Positions 1 through 13,828 of a stretch of 64,000 nucleotides of DNA are shown in pieces. Numbering within the stretch: position 1 is the first letter of the stretch; the number at the start of each line of letters is the position of its first letter. This DNA comes from Pestalotiopsis fici W106-1 (taxonomy: Eukaryota; Ascomycota; Sordariomycetes; Amphisphaeriales; Sporocadaceae). The notes beneath the pieces were generated by a model. The model did not search any database and was not told where the DNA came from. It worked only from the letters and a program-made list of their open reading frames with translations. The stretch spans positions 186,001 through 250,000 of the forward strand of contig NW_006917101.1 of assembly GCF_000516985.1 (NCBI RefSeq), in the 5' to 3' direction. Made by a program: the position numbers and the translations under genes.

Positions 1-1402
1 CGGTTCCAAAGGGAGACCATCGTTGGGGATGACGGGGAATCTTTGGGCCTGTTCTGGAAAGAGGTTGCGGAAGAGGGCGAATATTCGAGCGTAGGAATAG
101 CTTCCCGAAACCTGTCGCGAATATTGTCAGCATTTGTATACTGCAAGGAGGGGTGATGGGGGGTTTAAACCACGTACAATCATGTATCGCTGTCCTGAGC
201 ACTTGGGCCATGTAAGAGCCTTGAGATGTGCTTCCGCCAAGTCGAAAATGTTGGTAAAGACCTGTGGCATCATTTAGTCTACTGGAGTTTGTTGAGTGAG
301 CCTCATATAATCCTACCGGACTTGGATCTCCAGGGACCACTTCCAAAGCATGTGTTATATGGTGCCATAATCCTGTAATCATTTGGTAAGTTTTTTTTCA
401 AGCCAATATGTATTCTCTTGACGAGAGGCGGGTTTAAAGTGATTTTCTTACTGGCATGTGCGGCGTCCAAGTCCTGGACGCCATTCAAGACCTGCATGGG
501 TCGACCGTAAACGGTGCCTGGGCAGAGCGCGACCAGATCGAAATGGGGCTTCTCCTCTGACATGAATTCCCATGCCCTCTTCTCGGCAAGTGTTTTACCG
601 CAGCCTTTGTTTGATTCGTAAATGGATTTGGCACCTCAGAAATGGGAGAATAGAAAGTGGGCTTACAGTAACTTGTCACTGCCATGTGTTGACCAGTTGC
701 GCTTGCGCCTTTCTCCCAGGTGGTAGGGTTCCAATCATGCTCAGAGTAGCTAGAGACAAACCCTATTAGATACGAATACGATATGATGTAAATATGGTTC
801 TGTAAAAAGTCGTGACGTACACCTTTTTAATATCGATGCCAAGATGGGGGTCATTGTTGATCGCCGCGACTGTACTGGTGTAAACGAGTCGCTTCACACT
901 AAGTTCTTTGGAACAGGCGTGAAGGATAGCCTCGACTCCTTGGGTCTGGGGTATCATGATATCCTCTCCTTTCTATGCCAAAGGAAAAACAGGGTGCTCA
1001 TTTTAGTACAACGGACAGCTATCTTCTGCGCGGTTGCCCGGGGAGCACATACAGCATGCTGCAACGTGTAAGGTCCCGCAACGTGAACTACAGCGCCGCA
1101 GCCCTTGATGGCTTCCTTGTAGGTTTCATGTGTGCTGGCCGCATGGTCTTTTATAATGATCCAGTCGATCTTGACATGATAATACTTTGCACTCCATGCT
1201 GCCGCCCGGTCTTGGGATCGAGAGGTTCCGCGAATCGGGAAGCCGGCGTTTGCTATCTCGAGTGCAATCGGTGTCTGGGTTCCAAACAATTAGTTATCTT
1301 CTATGTACTTGAGGTAGATGTTCCGCGAGAGCAGCTGCTTACACCAATCAGACCAGTAGTGCCTGTAACGAGCACCTTTGGTGCGATTGAGGGATTCGAC
1401 AT
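1..1402 (-). CDS. NAD(P)-dependent epimerase/dehydratase-like reductase (partial at the 3' end)
   Basis: Extended short-chain dehydrogenase of the dihydroflavonol-reductase/Gre2 type, which reduces carbonyl groups with NAD(P)H. The start at 1402 gives a first exon with the Rossmann glycine motif VTGTTGLIG. A short intron (GTAAGC...CAG, near 1340-1275) joins it to TPIALEIANAG. Further exons give GCGAVVHVAGPY, LVYTSTVAAI and SSYSEHDWNP. The catalytic YxxxK (YCCGK) is created by splicing near 660-590 and is followed by TLAEKRAWEF and VALCPGTVYG. Downstream exons near 250-190 (FDLAEAHLKAL) and 100-1 continue to the window edge, so the C-terminus is missing. I see at least five introns and no frame break. 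It may be the left end of the accessory cluster or an unrelated neighbour; the substrate cannot be told. Confidence 0.82.
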
Positions 1403-1904
1403 GATGAGGCAACACTGTTTCAATAGGTATGTACCCTTCCTAATAGGAACTCAAAGGTCCATATATAATATAGGTACCATATCAATACTCCCCCTGGCTT
1501 CTTGGCGTCTCTAGTACTGATCCTAGGGCCTTCGGTGTATTGATAAGGCGTCGCTAAGTCTTCCGGCTTTATATTGATAACGGGTTCTTGGGGGGGCGGG
1601 TTCTTGATAAGTTATCTTACTTGCCTAGATTTACCAGATGAAAAGAACTTTATAGTATCGGTGGACCCTGGGAGTCAAAGCGATAATGAGCAGCCGGTCT
1701 AGTGATTGTTTGCGATTGTCAACATCGAGAAATGATACCTCGTTTATCTCTTCTTAAAATAAAGTCAAGACGAATGAAAACCGAGATGAGTCTACTTTGA
1801 CCGAAAATTTAATCATACTAGATCATTGTGATTTTTCTCAAACGTTATAACATTCGAATCTATTACTTTATCCCATATCCCACGTCTCATTCCGTGGACA
1901 AAGG
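1403..1904. other. Intergenic, shared 5'/3' space
   Basis: Between the reductase start and the amidase stop. It is AT-rich with a short G-run near 1590. I see no coding signal, tRNA or repeat. The part next to 1402 should hold the reductase promoter. Confidence 0.5.
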
Positions 1905-4094
1905 TCAAGTCTTCCTCTGCTTTAAAGCCTCGTCAACAATTCTTGCTAGGCCTAGACATTCCTCCTCGTGCCATCTTCGGCTTATCACCTGTATTCCGAC
2001 CGGCCCGTTGCGAAATAATTCCGGGCTCTTGTACATTTCGTAGACCTTTGCGTCCATCTCGTTTCGTGGTTTGTAATCTGCCTCTGGTTGGTCAAGAACT
2101 TGATCAACAACCGTGACCGGAATAGCCACGCTGGGGAGGTCCAAGACATTCCAAACACAAGTGTACCCAGCATATATGTAGTTTCCGTGAGTCGGAGGCG
2201 GAAAGGGGGCGACGGGGCAGATGATTGCGTCGATGGGCCTTCCCGTAGAGGTTAGGGAAGCCGAAGCAAGCCATGCGTCTAGGTATTGTTTTCGCTGGCC
2301 GGCCACAAAACGTCAGCCGTGTTACACACTAGGAGCCATGACTTATCTTCCGACTCACGTATGCTTCTCGCTCAGTACACAGCCTCCAGAATGCATTGAC
2401 GGTGATTGGAGGAAAAGCCGAGACATCGTCGATTCCAGGTAAGAGTGGCTGTCGCAACATCAGCGCCAGTTCTACCAATGAGGTCAGTCGTCATAAGGCT
2501 GGAAACATCCGTACCTCGCCTGATTCTCCAAAGAGTATTTTGAATTCTTCACCACTGTCCGATGCAAACGTGCGTTGTAGGATGGAGATGGCATGTTGGT
2601 GATCAACCGGATTCCATGGTATCACTATCATCCATCGTTAAGAGAAGAGTCATATCGGCGGTGGCATGAATCAACCTCACCCGTGTGTCCGGCTTGTCTC
2701 ACGGCCTCGACGGCCTCTCTCATGGCTCTCCGTACAGGTGGCTGGCACCTCACCAACCCATCGTCTTCCATGAACGCAAAGCACATTTTCGCCTTGTTTC
2801 CCCCCAGGTGCTCCAAGTTGAACATGGTCTCTCTCCACGGCATTTCGAGAACCTTGGGGTCTAGATTCCAAGGCTGACCTTGCAAGATGGTCTTGAAAAA
2901 GGTGGCGCAACCAGACAAGGTTCGACTCAATGGCCCAACCGAGCTTTCGATGGACTCTTGTCCAACGAGCGTATTGCAAGCTCCCCAGTAAGGCATCCGC
3001 CTAGTGCTGGGCTTTAGACCATACAGAGCGTTTAAGCATGCCGGGTTGCGAATGGAGCCACCAAGCTTTTTGGGGGATTGATTAGTCCGGGCAAAATGAT
3101 ATCTTGAGTCAAGGGTGTCTTTTTTGCAAGCTCACGTCTGTTCCTACTCCCAGCGGACTGCCTTTCAGTGCCAGCAGAGCAGCTTCACCACCACTGCTGC
3201 CCCCAGATGTCAAGTTTCGATTTCGTGGATTGACAGTTCTTCCATAGACACTTTTGTGGGAAGTGTCATTACTTAATACTTGTCATTGGGGATTTTTGAG
3301 GGATGAACTTGCTGGTTTACTGTTTCTGGCATCATGATGGCCATTGGCACATTCGTTCCTAGAGGCAATTTAGTTCGATAGACAATGATTCGACTCGTTC
3401 CGCTGGATTGTAGCTGATCACTTGGCTTACTCGCGAAGATTACTGCACCCGACTTGCGAAGTATGGTGACTAATGCTGCGTCGTCTTTACACTTTCGCCC
3501 CAGCCAACTAGCCAAGCCCATGTTGTTCTCAGTACCAGCTACATCGAACCTTGTGTGATGGAAAATGTCGTCAGCAATCCGGCGAATGCGTACTTTGGTT
3601 TCGAGACGACTCCTCAACTCACTGATCCTTGAGAGAGACGGGAAGACCGTGCAAAGGCCCCACGGGACCAATCTCGAGACGGATCTCGTCGAGCCGTCGT
3701 GCTTGTGATATCGCATCCTCGATCCAAAACTCGGTCAAACAGTTGGTCTGTCTCATGGTGCGTCAGCTTTTGTGGGAGAAGACGGGGTCTTTCTTTATTT
3801 TTATTTTGTTTTACAAGCTGGTGAGCTATGATTGCCCTCTTGCAGTAAGCTCTGGTTACTTCTTCTGCGCCCCAAACGCCTTTGGCCAGTCGCCCTAAAA
3901 GCTCATCGATATCGTCCAACTCGGTAATTTCGATCTCTTTGTCGTTGAGTATATCTGTACAAGTGGAGGGGAAATCAATCACACTCAAGGTGTCGTGAGC
4001 AGGGGAATCAATGAGCCAGTCCTTTGGGATTTTGGATAGCTGCTCTGCCTTTTTGGCAGCGCATTGCTCCTCCAGGGCTGGTGGTAGGGACATT
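1905..4094 (-). CDS. Amidase (amidase-signature family, acetamidase-like)
   Basis: Hydrolyses a carboxylic amide to acid and ammonia, probably in the cytosol. The start at 4094 (MSLPPALEEQ) fits the family, and the upstream in-frame Met is less likely. Sequence order: an N-terminal helical part; GPVGPLHGLPVSLKDQ with the catalytic Lys (near 3660); NNMGLASW; SGGSSGGEAALLALKG with the cis-Ser (near 3200); the spliced segment LGGSIRNPA with the nucleophile Ser (near 3050); YGLKPSTRRMPYWG; and a C-terminal half ending in GPVGIQVISRRWHEEECLG. The whole Ser-cisSer-Lys triad is present. Several introns interrupt it, and I see no disabling change. Its neighbours are a P450, an NCS1 permease and a Zn2Cys6 regulator, which suggests it releases nitrogen or an acid in a catabolic route. 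AmdS-like and indoleacetamide-hydrolase-like roles are both possible. Confidence 0.88.
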
Positions 4095-5313
<1,219 letters not shown>

Positions 5314-7216
5314 CTAGCAGGTCATAATTTTGTGGTTGGCAGACTTACAGCGGTCGGCATCCGCTACGCCAGGATATATGCCAGTGATTCGGGTACCGTC
5401 CAAGCCAATGATTTCGCAAGTATACCTTGGCTTCTCCACGGCGCAACCAAGCTCGAGGTCCTCGGCTTCAGGGCTCAGCTTGGAGTACATTTGTAGGCTG
5501 GAAGCGTCGAACTCGAAATTTCGGATCAAGTGCGACATGAGGAGCTCGAGTTCAACCATTGCAAAGTGACGACCGGGACAAGCTGTAATATCGGCAATCG
5601 ACGGGTGTCAGTCTCTCGACTATATAGTCCTCTTCGCCTGGGGAAAGGGAGGGGCAAGGAGCAAGAGAACACACCCGAAACACCTCCGCCAAAGAAGAGT
5701 TCCTCGCGATACAAGGACTCATTCTTGAGAAACCGATCTCCTACAAAGCAGTCTGCGTTGTCACCCCACACGGAAGAATCAAAGGACGAGGCCCGACTCA
5801 TGATCCTGATCAGCACGCCCTTGGGGAAGACGGTGTCGCAGCCCTCAATCTTGGTGGGCTGCGTCGTGGTGCGCCCGGCAAAGACGGCCGTGGATAGGCG
5901 CAAGGTCTCGTGGATGGCCGAGTACAAGTGAGGCGCCGCGCGGCGGAAGTCAACGCCGACGAGAGAGTCGGCCGGCAGTGCATCCACTTCGGCCTTGATG
6001 GCTTTCCACAGCTTGGGTGACTGCAGCAGGTGGAGGAAACCCCAGCCTGGTTGTTCTCCCTAGCAGCGAATTCTCTTGTCAGAATGCCACAGGAACACTA
6101 AACTCCACTACACTCTCTCTTACCGTGTTGCCCTGAAAACCGAACAGCTGTTCTCCGAGTTAGATATCTTTGAAAGCCACACAGCAACAGCTTGGGGACG
6201 GTGACTGCTACTTACCACCATATTGACCCATCGGTTGGCGTGAACAATGTCAACCTTTTTATCCAAGACAATCTTCATAATGTTCCTCCAGGTTTCAGAA
6301 CAGGTGTCGACCCCGCCTTCCTTCTGCCACTTTATCAGGGCATTCGTGACCTTGTCTCTCGCCTCGGCGCCGCGCCGCGCCTTGGGGACGATGCGGTTCC
6401 ACCACTCGGTAGGGAGAAGAGGCAGCGACGGGGTCGTGTTCAAGTAGCGCAAGTAGATGGAAAAGTTCTGGAGAGCCACGCGAGTCTCTCGAATGGGGAG
6501 ATTGGGGCCGTAGATGGCCTTTTGGTTCCCGGCATATGCAAGGCGGTAAAATGTTGTATGGAACGGAATTCGCCGGCCCTGGCCCAAGCTTGCTTTCAGG
6601 CTGTTGATGTCTTGCAGAATCACCTTCTCAAAGGACTCGGAGACGGGACCGAGGTTCTTTGCCGAAAGTTCTCGATGGATCTGCTTGGCTGCTTCTCTAA
6701 GGGTGTCCTTGTATGCGAGCCTACCCGAGTGAGTCAGTCTCTATTATTCTTCGTCTTCTGAGCATTCATTTTGTTTCCTTGTTTTTTTAACTTATACCTA
6801 CGGTGGAACACCCCAGACCTTGTAATGGAGACGGCGTGCCAGAGCAAAAGCATCCAGATTCGGGGCTCGTGCAAAGAGCTTGCGCATCGGCTCGTGGTCC
6901 AGCAAATAGTACGTCGTCTCACTCGACCATGGAACTGGGAGTCGCATATACAAGGTGCGTGCTTTCATGGATGAGCAATGCTTGTAGAACTCGCTGTGCT
7001 GATTAACTGGGAAGAGAACTGATGGTCAGCGAAAATGTATATTGCGCATGTTTGTGTGTCAAGTTCTGAGCACGTACAGAAAACGCGATAGTCCTTCAAA
7101 GCCTTGAATCCGAGGACGACTTTGAACACAGCTGTGCTCAACAGAACTGTCATTAAAGCTATACCAATGTGTAGTAGGATCTCGGGCTTCGCCATGATGG
7201 TGTCGAGCAAAGCCAT
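5314..7216 (-). CDS. Cytochrome P450, CYP7/CYP8-like
   Basis: Haem-thiolate monooxygenase anchored in the ER by an N-terminal hydrophobic helix (about residues 9-32). The start at 7216 precedes it directly. The I-helix reads GNTQPGWGFLH, the Asn-Thr form typical of CYP7/CYP8-like enzymes and not the usual AGxDTT. The ExxR motif is ETLR (near 5900). The haem loop is spliced, FGGGVSG then CPGRHFAMVEL, with the Cys thiolate intact. At least four introns are present. The 3' end is uncertain: the unspliced reading stops at 5314 after DADRCKSANHKIMTC, but a GTAAGT donor near 5350 could splice to a slightly longer or shorter tail, as far as about 5210. It diverges from the NCS1 permease over a 659-bp shared promoter. 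The substrate is unknown. Confidence 0.88.
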
Positions 7217-7875
7217 CTTGTTGGTGTTTGCTTATTCTTCCTCTGCTTTTTTTTCTCCCTTGTCGTTGCAGTGCACGTCGATCAATTTCCTGCTGATACA
7301 CAAGCGAGAGATGGGAATAGAGTAAGATAGAGAGAAAGAGGAACGAAGCACTTGATTGAAATCTAGACATTCATTCGTCTTGGATGGGTTCCTTCAACAT
7401 ATGACATTTTACCCTACCCATAGACACATTGGTTGGTATCGCACAAGCCAATCATATCTGTCATCCACCCACCACTCCGCCTTCTCTTTTGCCGGCACAT
7501 GCCTAGCCAGTAAGTAGCCAGGGACTCGCGATAGTAGGTAGCGTCTCACAAGGGACCGGCTTCTTACACGGGCGGGTCTCTTCTGGTTTATAAAGCCGGT
7601 TGGCTGATATTGACTAACAAGAAGCCGAACCGTGTCTAATTGGTCGAGGTTGCAGATAGCGCCTATAGAAATCAGCTAAAGATAGGTAGGCCAAGATACA
7701 ACAGCCTCGTTATCTCGCTCGACCTTTTTTTGGATCGACGAGAGTTTGCCTACATACTAGACAACTGCGATACATAAACTCAAGACCTTGATGGAGCCCC
7801 CAATCTATGTAGTGCTGCCATCCTATACAAGATCAGGACGGGATTCTCCTACAGCTCCTGCAACCACGGCACAAC
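7217..7875. promoter_or_regulatory. Divergent promoter between the P450 and the NCS1 permease
   Basis: A 659-bp space between two head-to-head starts, so both genes probably share control. It holds an inverted repeat with perfect 8-bp arms, ACCGGCTT at 7555-7562 and AAGCCGGT at 7593-7600, 30 bp apart. The CGG-N5-CCG site seen on the right arm of the cluster is absent here. Confidence 0.55.
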
Positions 7876-10171
7876 ATGGAGAAATTCAAGGCGGTGCTAG
7901 ACACAATCGCGGTCAAGGATGAAGATGGCAATACCGTATCGGCCTGGTATAATGAGGATGTAAGTTCAATACAGTCACGCATCCCCGGTGGAACACATGT
8001 TGAACACAAACTGCCAGATTCGACCGATTCCTCCACATCGGCGCACGTGGAATGGGTGGACCTACTTCAGCTACCAAAGTGGAGTTGGAATCATCATCGT
8101 GACTTGGTCTACCGGATCCAGTCTCCTTGGGCTTGGGCTGAACGCCTGGCAGCCAATCATATGTGTGGTTCTCGGGTACGCATGCGTTGGCATCTTGACT
8201 ATGCTGGGTTCTGAGATGTGAGTCCAACTTCCAATGGTGGGGCAGCTCGGGACGACGCCGTACTTACCAAACACAAATCGATCAAGTGGTGGCAAATGGC
8301 ATGTTGGGTTTCCAGTAGCGAGTAGATTCGTTTGGGGCATGAGGGGGGCCTTCTTCCCGACGCTCAATCGAGTTGTATTGAATTGTGTCTGGTGGGCAAC
8401 AGAGTCCTGGCTTGGAATGATGTGTAAGCTGTTCTTTTCATTCCACAATTACTATGAAGTCAAAAATGCTAATGGAACATGAATCAAAGGCGTCCGAGCG
8501 ACTATCGGCTCCATCTGGCCTTCCTTTTACTCGATTCCCAACACGTTTCCTGACTCGGTCCCAATGACATTGGGCGAATTTGTTGCTTGGCTCATTTTCG
8601 TTGTCTTGTGCGTTGCCGGCGTCTTGGTTCGACCCGAAAGATTCCACTGGCCATCCATCATCACTGCTGCTGTCAATCTCGTCACGGCACTGGCTCTTGT
8701 TGGATGGTTTTCCCACCGAGCCGCCGGACCGGGGGCTCTGTTCAAGGACACAACAGCGTTGCTCTCGGTGGAACCGGCTACTGGGAGCGAGCTCGGATGG
8801 GCCTTCATGCACGGTCTGACCACCGTTATTGCAAGTCAGTCCACGGGTATTCTCGGCTTCGCCGATTGGGGCCGTTACTCAAAAACTCCCGGGGCGCAAC
8901 GCTGGCCGCAGGGTCTGGGAATGGCCCTCTCCGATACCCTCTCGGTACGTAGATATACATATTATTCTCAAAACTGCGTGATCATTCACCGAAAGCTAAT
9001 ATACTTGGGTGATAAAACAGGGTATCATGGGCATCATCTGTTCATCTTGCTGTGCCACAATTTACCCAGATGCTGGGCTTGTGTGGAACCAAGCATTGCT
9101 TCTAACTCAAATCCAAATGCACGAAGCACCTGCTGCACGAGCGGCTGTCTTTTTCGCATCGGTTCCCATTTTGATGTCACAGGTCCTAATTACAGTCTCG
9201 GGCAGCAGTATTGCTGGAGGAGGTAAGAGCCAATGATAAAAAACCGCCATCTCGTTTGTTCTAGCAACTGATCCGCGCGTCACAGTCGACATGTCAGGCT
9301 TATTGCCAAAGTTTATCGACATCCGCCGTGGAGGGTACATTGTCCTCGTGATTGGAATAGGTAAATCTACAAACGCATTACCTTTCGCACGTACCGGTCT
9401 CTTTAACATCTTTTATAGCACTGCAACCGTGGACCCTGTCAAATACCAATAGCAAATTCCTGGCCGTCATGGGTTCCTACGCGATTTTCTTGGCACCTTT
9501 GAGTGAGTCAAAGCCCTGGCCCCTGTTTTGATATTTGTTCAGTCTCCTTTCTGACCGCTTGATGCTAGCTGGCATACTCCATTGCGAGTATTACTTGGTC
9601 CGGCGGCGGAAAATCTCTCTGCGAGACCTCTACACCCCTAGCCCAGATTCCTCATATTGGTATTACCACGGACTCAGCATGTAAGTGAAATTAACCATTT
9701 CTTTCTCCTTCAATAAGAGAAAGAAAAAAGCTGATAGAGAACAAAAAAGCCGAGCACTCATCAGCTTTTGCCTTGGCTTTTTCTTCTTCCTCCCTGGGTA
9801 TATACACAACATCACACCGAGTATTTCGGTTAGCGTCGCCTGGTCCAGACTGTTTTACCTTGTGAGTACCACATGCTGGATATCCTGTTCATGAAATCAC
9901 GAATTCTAACTTGTAAAAGTGTTACCCCGTCGGCTATTTTGGATCTGGACTGATTCACTATGTCGTATCCTACTTCTTCCCCCCCAAGGAGCTAGGCAAA
10001 GTAGACGATTTCGACTACTATGGAACTTTTACGCCAACAGAGACAGGCCCCTCTGGTCTGATCCTTGGGGTTTCCTCCAACAGCCAGGAAGACATTGGAA
10101 CGAAACCAAGGGAGACTGGACAAGGAGAGGACAAAGACATAGCTCTCCCAAGCCACGACAAGAAAGTTTAA
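7876..10171 (+). CDS. NCS1-family permease (purine/pyrimidine/allantoin/vitamin type)
   Basis: Plasma-membrane proton symporter for nucleobase-like or vitamin-like compounds, with about 12 transmembrane helices. Exon 1 (MEKFKAVLDTI...YNED) splices at a GTAAGT near 7960 to give NEDIRPIPPHRRTWNGWTY, which is the NCS1 signature just before helix 1. Later exons give GLNAWQPIICVVLGYACVG, WHVGFPVASRF, the long central exon (GSIWPSFYSIPNTFP...GFADWGRYSKTP), GIMGIICSS...YPDAGLVWNQ, the post-8th-helix part GILHCEYYLVRRRKISLRDLY, and a hydrophilic tail ending DIALPSHDKKV. At least eight introns are present, with no break. It sits next to the amidase, P450 and regulator and likely imports the substrate of the pathway. 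Uracil, allantoin, hydantoin, thiamine or nicotinamide-riboside types cannot be separated by eye. Confidence 0.9.
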
Positions 10172-10617
10172 TGTATCCCAATTTGAAGTTATGTACTCTG
10201 AAAAAGAAAAAGAAAAAACACGCTAAACACAATCAGCACCGAGGTTCCATCTTGCGAGGCACTAGATGGGCTTCGTATCGGGCTCGAATACGGTGAAATG
10301 CGAGTCCTAGGCATTTGGAACGACACATTCGACGGGGTGAATTGATAATAACAATCGGCCTTGCCAAATTACAACTAATATTATTAGTCTTTACGTTTTT
10401 ATCTAGTAAATAAACAGTTTTAACAAATAAATCAGCCGATGCGACGTGCGCGTGATCTCCTGGACGAGGTACGGACGGACGGCGGTGTTGGTTCGGGGCG
10501 CAGGTACTGGTGTTGTCTCTGCATAAATTCTACCAAACGATATAATGCTACACACGTGGAATATGAAACCAACGATTAGACTAATAGACATAATTTTACC
10601 TAGTGTTTTCTTTTACT
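10172..10617. other. Convergent intergenic spacer
   Basis: A 446-bp AT-rich space between the stops of the permease (+) and the regulator (-), holding both 3' ends. It has a purine run near 10200-10220 and no coding signal. Confidence 0.6.
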
Positions 10618-13462
10618 CTAAAACATTCCTTCAGTAGTAAAGTCGTTTCCGAATATACCACTCCACGGAGCCATCTGCAGGCCTGTGGAGAAGGGGTCAT
10701 CCCTTCGACTCTGCATGCCCAGCACGGTATCGATCCAATCCGAGCTCATGTCCGCCGTGGGACGTATTATCCCATTACCACTTAGCGAAGGAAAATTGAT
10801 GGATCCATCAACGTCAATGCAGACATCGGTGCTTCCTAGGTCAGTCATTGAGTTGGAAACGAAGAAGGAGGGTTGTTGTTGCTGGTGTTGGTGTTGTTGT
10901 TGTTGCGGCGGCGGCTGCTGCCCTGGCTGCGTGGGCGCGTCGTTGATACAAGACGAGTCTTGTGCTTGGTAGCGGTCAATGTGCCTCCGCAGGAACATTG
11001 CATGGAGGTGATGTGTATGCCTTTCATCTTCGGATGATTTTTCCAGGAGGCTCAAAGTCTCCTTGATCAGATCGAGAACGACAGCCTCGTCGAAAATGTG
11101 CTTGAACTCCGGCCCAATGAGTTTAAGCAGGAAGCAGGCAGCGTATGTGACAGCAATAACACAAATGTCGGGTGCCACCTTGAAGACCCGATTTGGGTTC
11201 AGCTCTTTTGTGGCGACCTGGAGTGTCCGAGTGGCGCATTCGTAGCATCGAGTTACAAAAGATATTTGATCTACCCGGTTGAAACCATCCACAGTGCAAT
11301 GATGCAGACCAAAAGAGAGCGGTACAAGATTATAAAACGATCTGGAAAGGTTAAGAATGGAAAGGTACGTCTCCAACGGCTCCTCGTTGGCTTGCTCGGC
11401 GTCAAAATCTCTCAGGTTCTTTGCCCATATCTGTGCCCATTCGTCCAGCCGCCACTGCAAGTCCTTGACGACGACCTGATAATTGAGACCTGTAGAAACA
11501 CCTGTAAATGTGTCGTTGCAGGAATATATGACGTCGAAGCATCGGTAGAGAAGTCTAAGCAGCTGCGCGTGGGCGGAGATAAAGACATCGGACAATGTGC
11601 ACTCGGACCTGCGCCACCACTTATCGACATCGCGTATCGCATATGTCTCTGGAGCCTGTGGCGGTTTGCCAGTCAAGGCACTCATTGATCGATCCAGTAT
11701 GAAGACGCAAAACCATGTACGCTCTCTTGAGAGGACTTCCTCAACGTACATTCTCTTGATATGTGGCTCTGTGTTGTCGGGATAGCGAAGTGCTATTTTT
11801 CTATGTAGTCCAATCTCGACTCCTAGGCTGCACAAGAACTTAACTTGGCACGTCGAATAGGGATTTCTGGTAAAGGTTTGTGCCGCTTACCGAATAGCGA
11901 TGCCAGCATACAAGTAGGCATTATCAGTCTCGTAGGAAACTGATGGTTGCGACCAAGTTGCCAGTATGACAAAGCCCTGAACGGTCGCCGTCGATTTGGA
12001 CGACAGCATTGCCTCTAGCCCCGCCTCTCGCGCATGCCGAAGGAGAACATTGTAAAGAATACCATTATTGTAGAAGCGCGCTGCCACAGCGCAGACTGTG
12101 TATAGCCTCATCAGCAATGAAATCTTGACCGAAAAGTAGACAGGCAGGCATACTTGACATGAATAGAAAAGGTGATCGTGAACTACAACCTTGAGGCGTT
12201 GTCAATTCTGCGCTCAGCAGTCCTAGCTGGGGATTCAATCGTTGAAAGAAGCTAAGAACTGTGAGATGGTGCATGATAAACAGCAGCAGGGGAGATGATA
12301 TACATTTCGAACAAGTGCTCAGCCTGGGAGAACGGGTCAGCGAATGGCCCAACAAGGCAGGCAACATGATAAAAGTGAGAATGAGGAACTAGTAGTACCT
12401 GGGCGGACGTGATGATTTGGTCAGCTAAAATGATTGGACGAGCCTTTGGAGCCGTGCTGGGTAGGAGCTCTGTATTTTCCGTGGTTGGTTAGCTGCACGA
12501 CGACGACAAAGACTTGCCAGGAGATGCTGAAGTTACGTTGACGGATATCGCCCTGGAAATATGCCGTGTTGGCCACTCCCAAGGTCTGATTAGGATTCCA
12601 CCGTCCGCTTGACGGATTGGCCGGGTTGTTGACAGTCTCGCTTTGGGGGTCGACGTTGGAGTCCATTTGTCGGCTCGCTCTACATACGATACTGCAGTGA
12701 GCTTCTATTCATCCTTATCCTACCTGGCAGCCTGTTGTCTTGCTGTGGATGGGAACGTTGGCATATCGCATAGACGTACTCTGCTAGGACACCCAGTGGG
12801 AAGAGGGCATTGTCAACCTTGAAATGACAGTCACTGTGCACGTCCATGATGTCTTTGGACGTGGTGCTGCCATCGTTTCCTATAGATTCGTTGCTGATGC
12901 TGATGTCCCCCGGCGAGTAACCCGAGGGCGAGGGTGCCGCCGTGCGAGCAGCAGCAGTAGTAGTAACCGATGGTCTATCACTATGCTGCTGCACCGCCTC
13001 ATCATGGTAATCTGCAGCATCAGCTCTTCTTTTCCTTCTTTCGGCCCGCGACCATTTACCACGGTTAGACTCGACCCAGATACACTATAAAATACACGAA
13101 TCTCAGCCAATTGCTCCGCAGTGTGCAGAATATTAGTATGTAGTAGGTAACGCAGGGTTGGATCGGACTACTCACAATCCTGTTCTTCTTGACGCATTCG
13201 TCACAATCATGTGATCCAACAATTGACACGACACAGCGTGCCTTGCCCTGCCAGTGGGATGAATGAGCGATACAAACAACAACGAGGCAAGTATGGGGAA
13301 GCTGAATCTCTCTATCTCACTTTGCGGCACTGTCATGCCGCCTCGTTAGCAAAGACTTGGCTTCGGGAATGGGATTGGTGCTACTTCATTCAAAGGCTAG
13401 GTACTCACATGTGTGCAAGCTACAGCTGTGCGCTTTGACAATGAAGATTTGTTGGGCGGCAT
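10618..13462 (-). CDS. Zn(II)2Cys6 transcription factor with fungal-specific TF domain
   Basis: Nuclear regulator. The zinc cluster is assembled by splicing: exon 1 (13462-13409) ends ...AVACTH, a 9-nt microexon (13329-13321) adds CRK, exon 3 (13247-13176) gives GKARCVVSIVGSHDCDECVKKNRI, and exon 4 starts at 13084 with C. The result is a perfect C-x2-C-x6-C-x9-C-x2-C-x6-C. A basic linker (RAERRKRRA) follows, then the fungal-specific domain with MCSLGVEIGLHRKIAL and RERTWFCVFILDRSMSALTGKPP. The C-terminal region is Gln/His-rich (near 10900) and possibly activating. Exon borders between 12700 and 11850 are less certain. Convergent with the NCS1 permease and inside the metabolic cluster, so it may be the local regulator. 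It should bind CGG half sites, as found on the right arm. Confidence 0.9.
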
Positions 13463-13823
13463 CGGTCTGGACAAGTACGGCAATATCTTGGTATCTCAAC
13501 GGCAAAGAGGCAGCACGGATTTGGTAGAAGGATGATTGATTTGCACCCTTATCTCCCCATACGTACTGACCCAGGTACGACGGAGCGTCCCAGTAAAGAA
13601 CGACTGTATATCCTAGGGGGGCCCAGGTAACCGTGGCCCATTATAAACGCATTAGCGCCATCCTTATCATGGTGCTGGAACATTGAACCTCACCTTGCCC
13701 GCTTTCAGATTGATCGGGTTGGCGGGTGGACATTCAGTAGTATAGTAATAAGAGCTACGGACAATGTTTAGTGCGCCTATGACGAGGTTTAGCCAGTTGG
13801 GATACCAGAAGCGAATCAAGGCG
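13463..13823. promoter_or_regulatory. Upstream region of the Zn2Cys6 regulator
   Basis: The 361 bp between the regulator start and the target duplication of the retroelement. It contains several single CGG triplets but no CGG-N5-CCG; the closest is CGG-AGCGT-CCC near 13580. The retroelement inserted only about 370 bp upstream of the start codon, so it may have altered this promoter. Confidence 0.45.
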
Positions 13824-13828
13824 CCTAT
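13824..13828. repeat. Left target-site duplication (CCTAT)
   Basis: CCTAT directly precedes LTR A and is repeated at 20327-20331 directly after the outer LTR, defining the outer borders of the retroelement. Confidence 0.85.
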
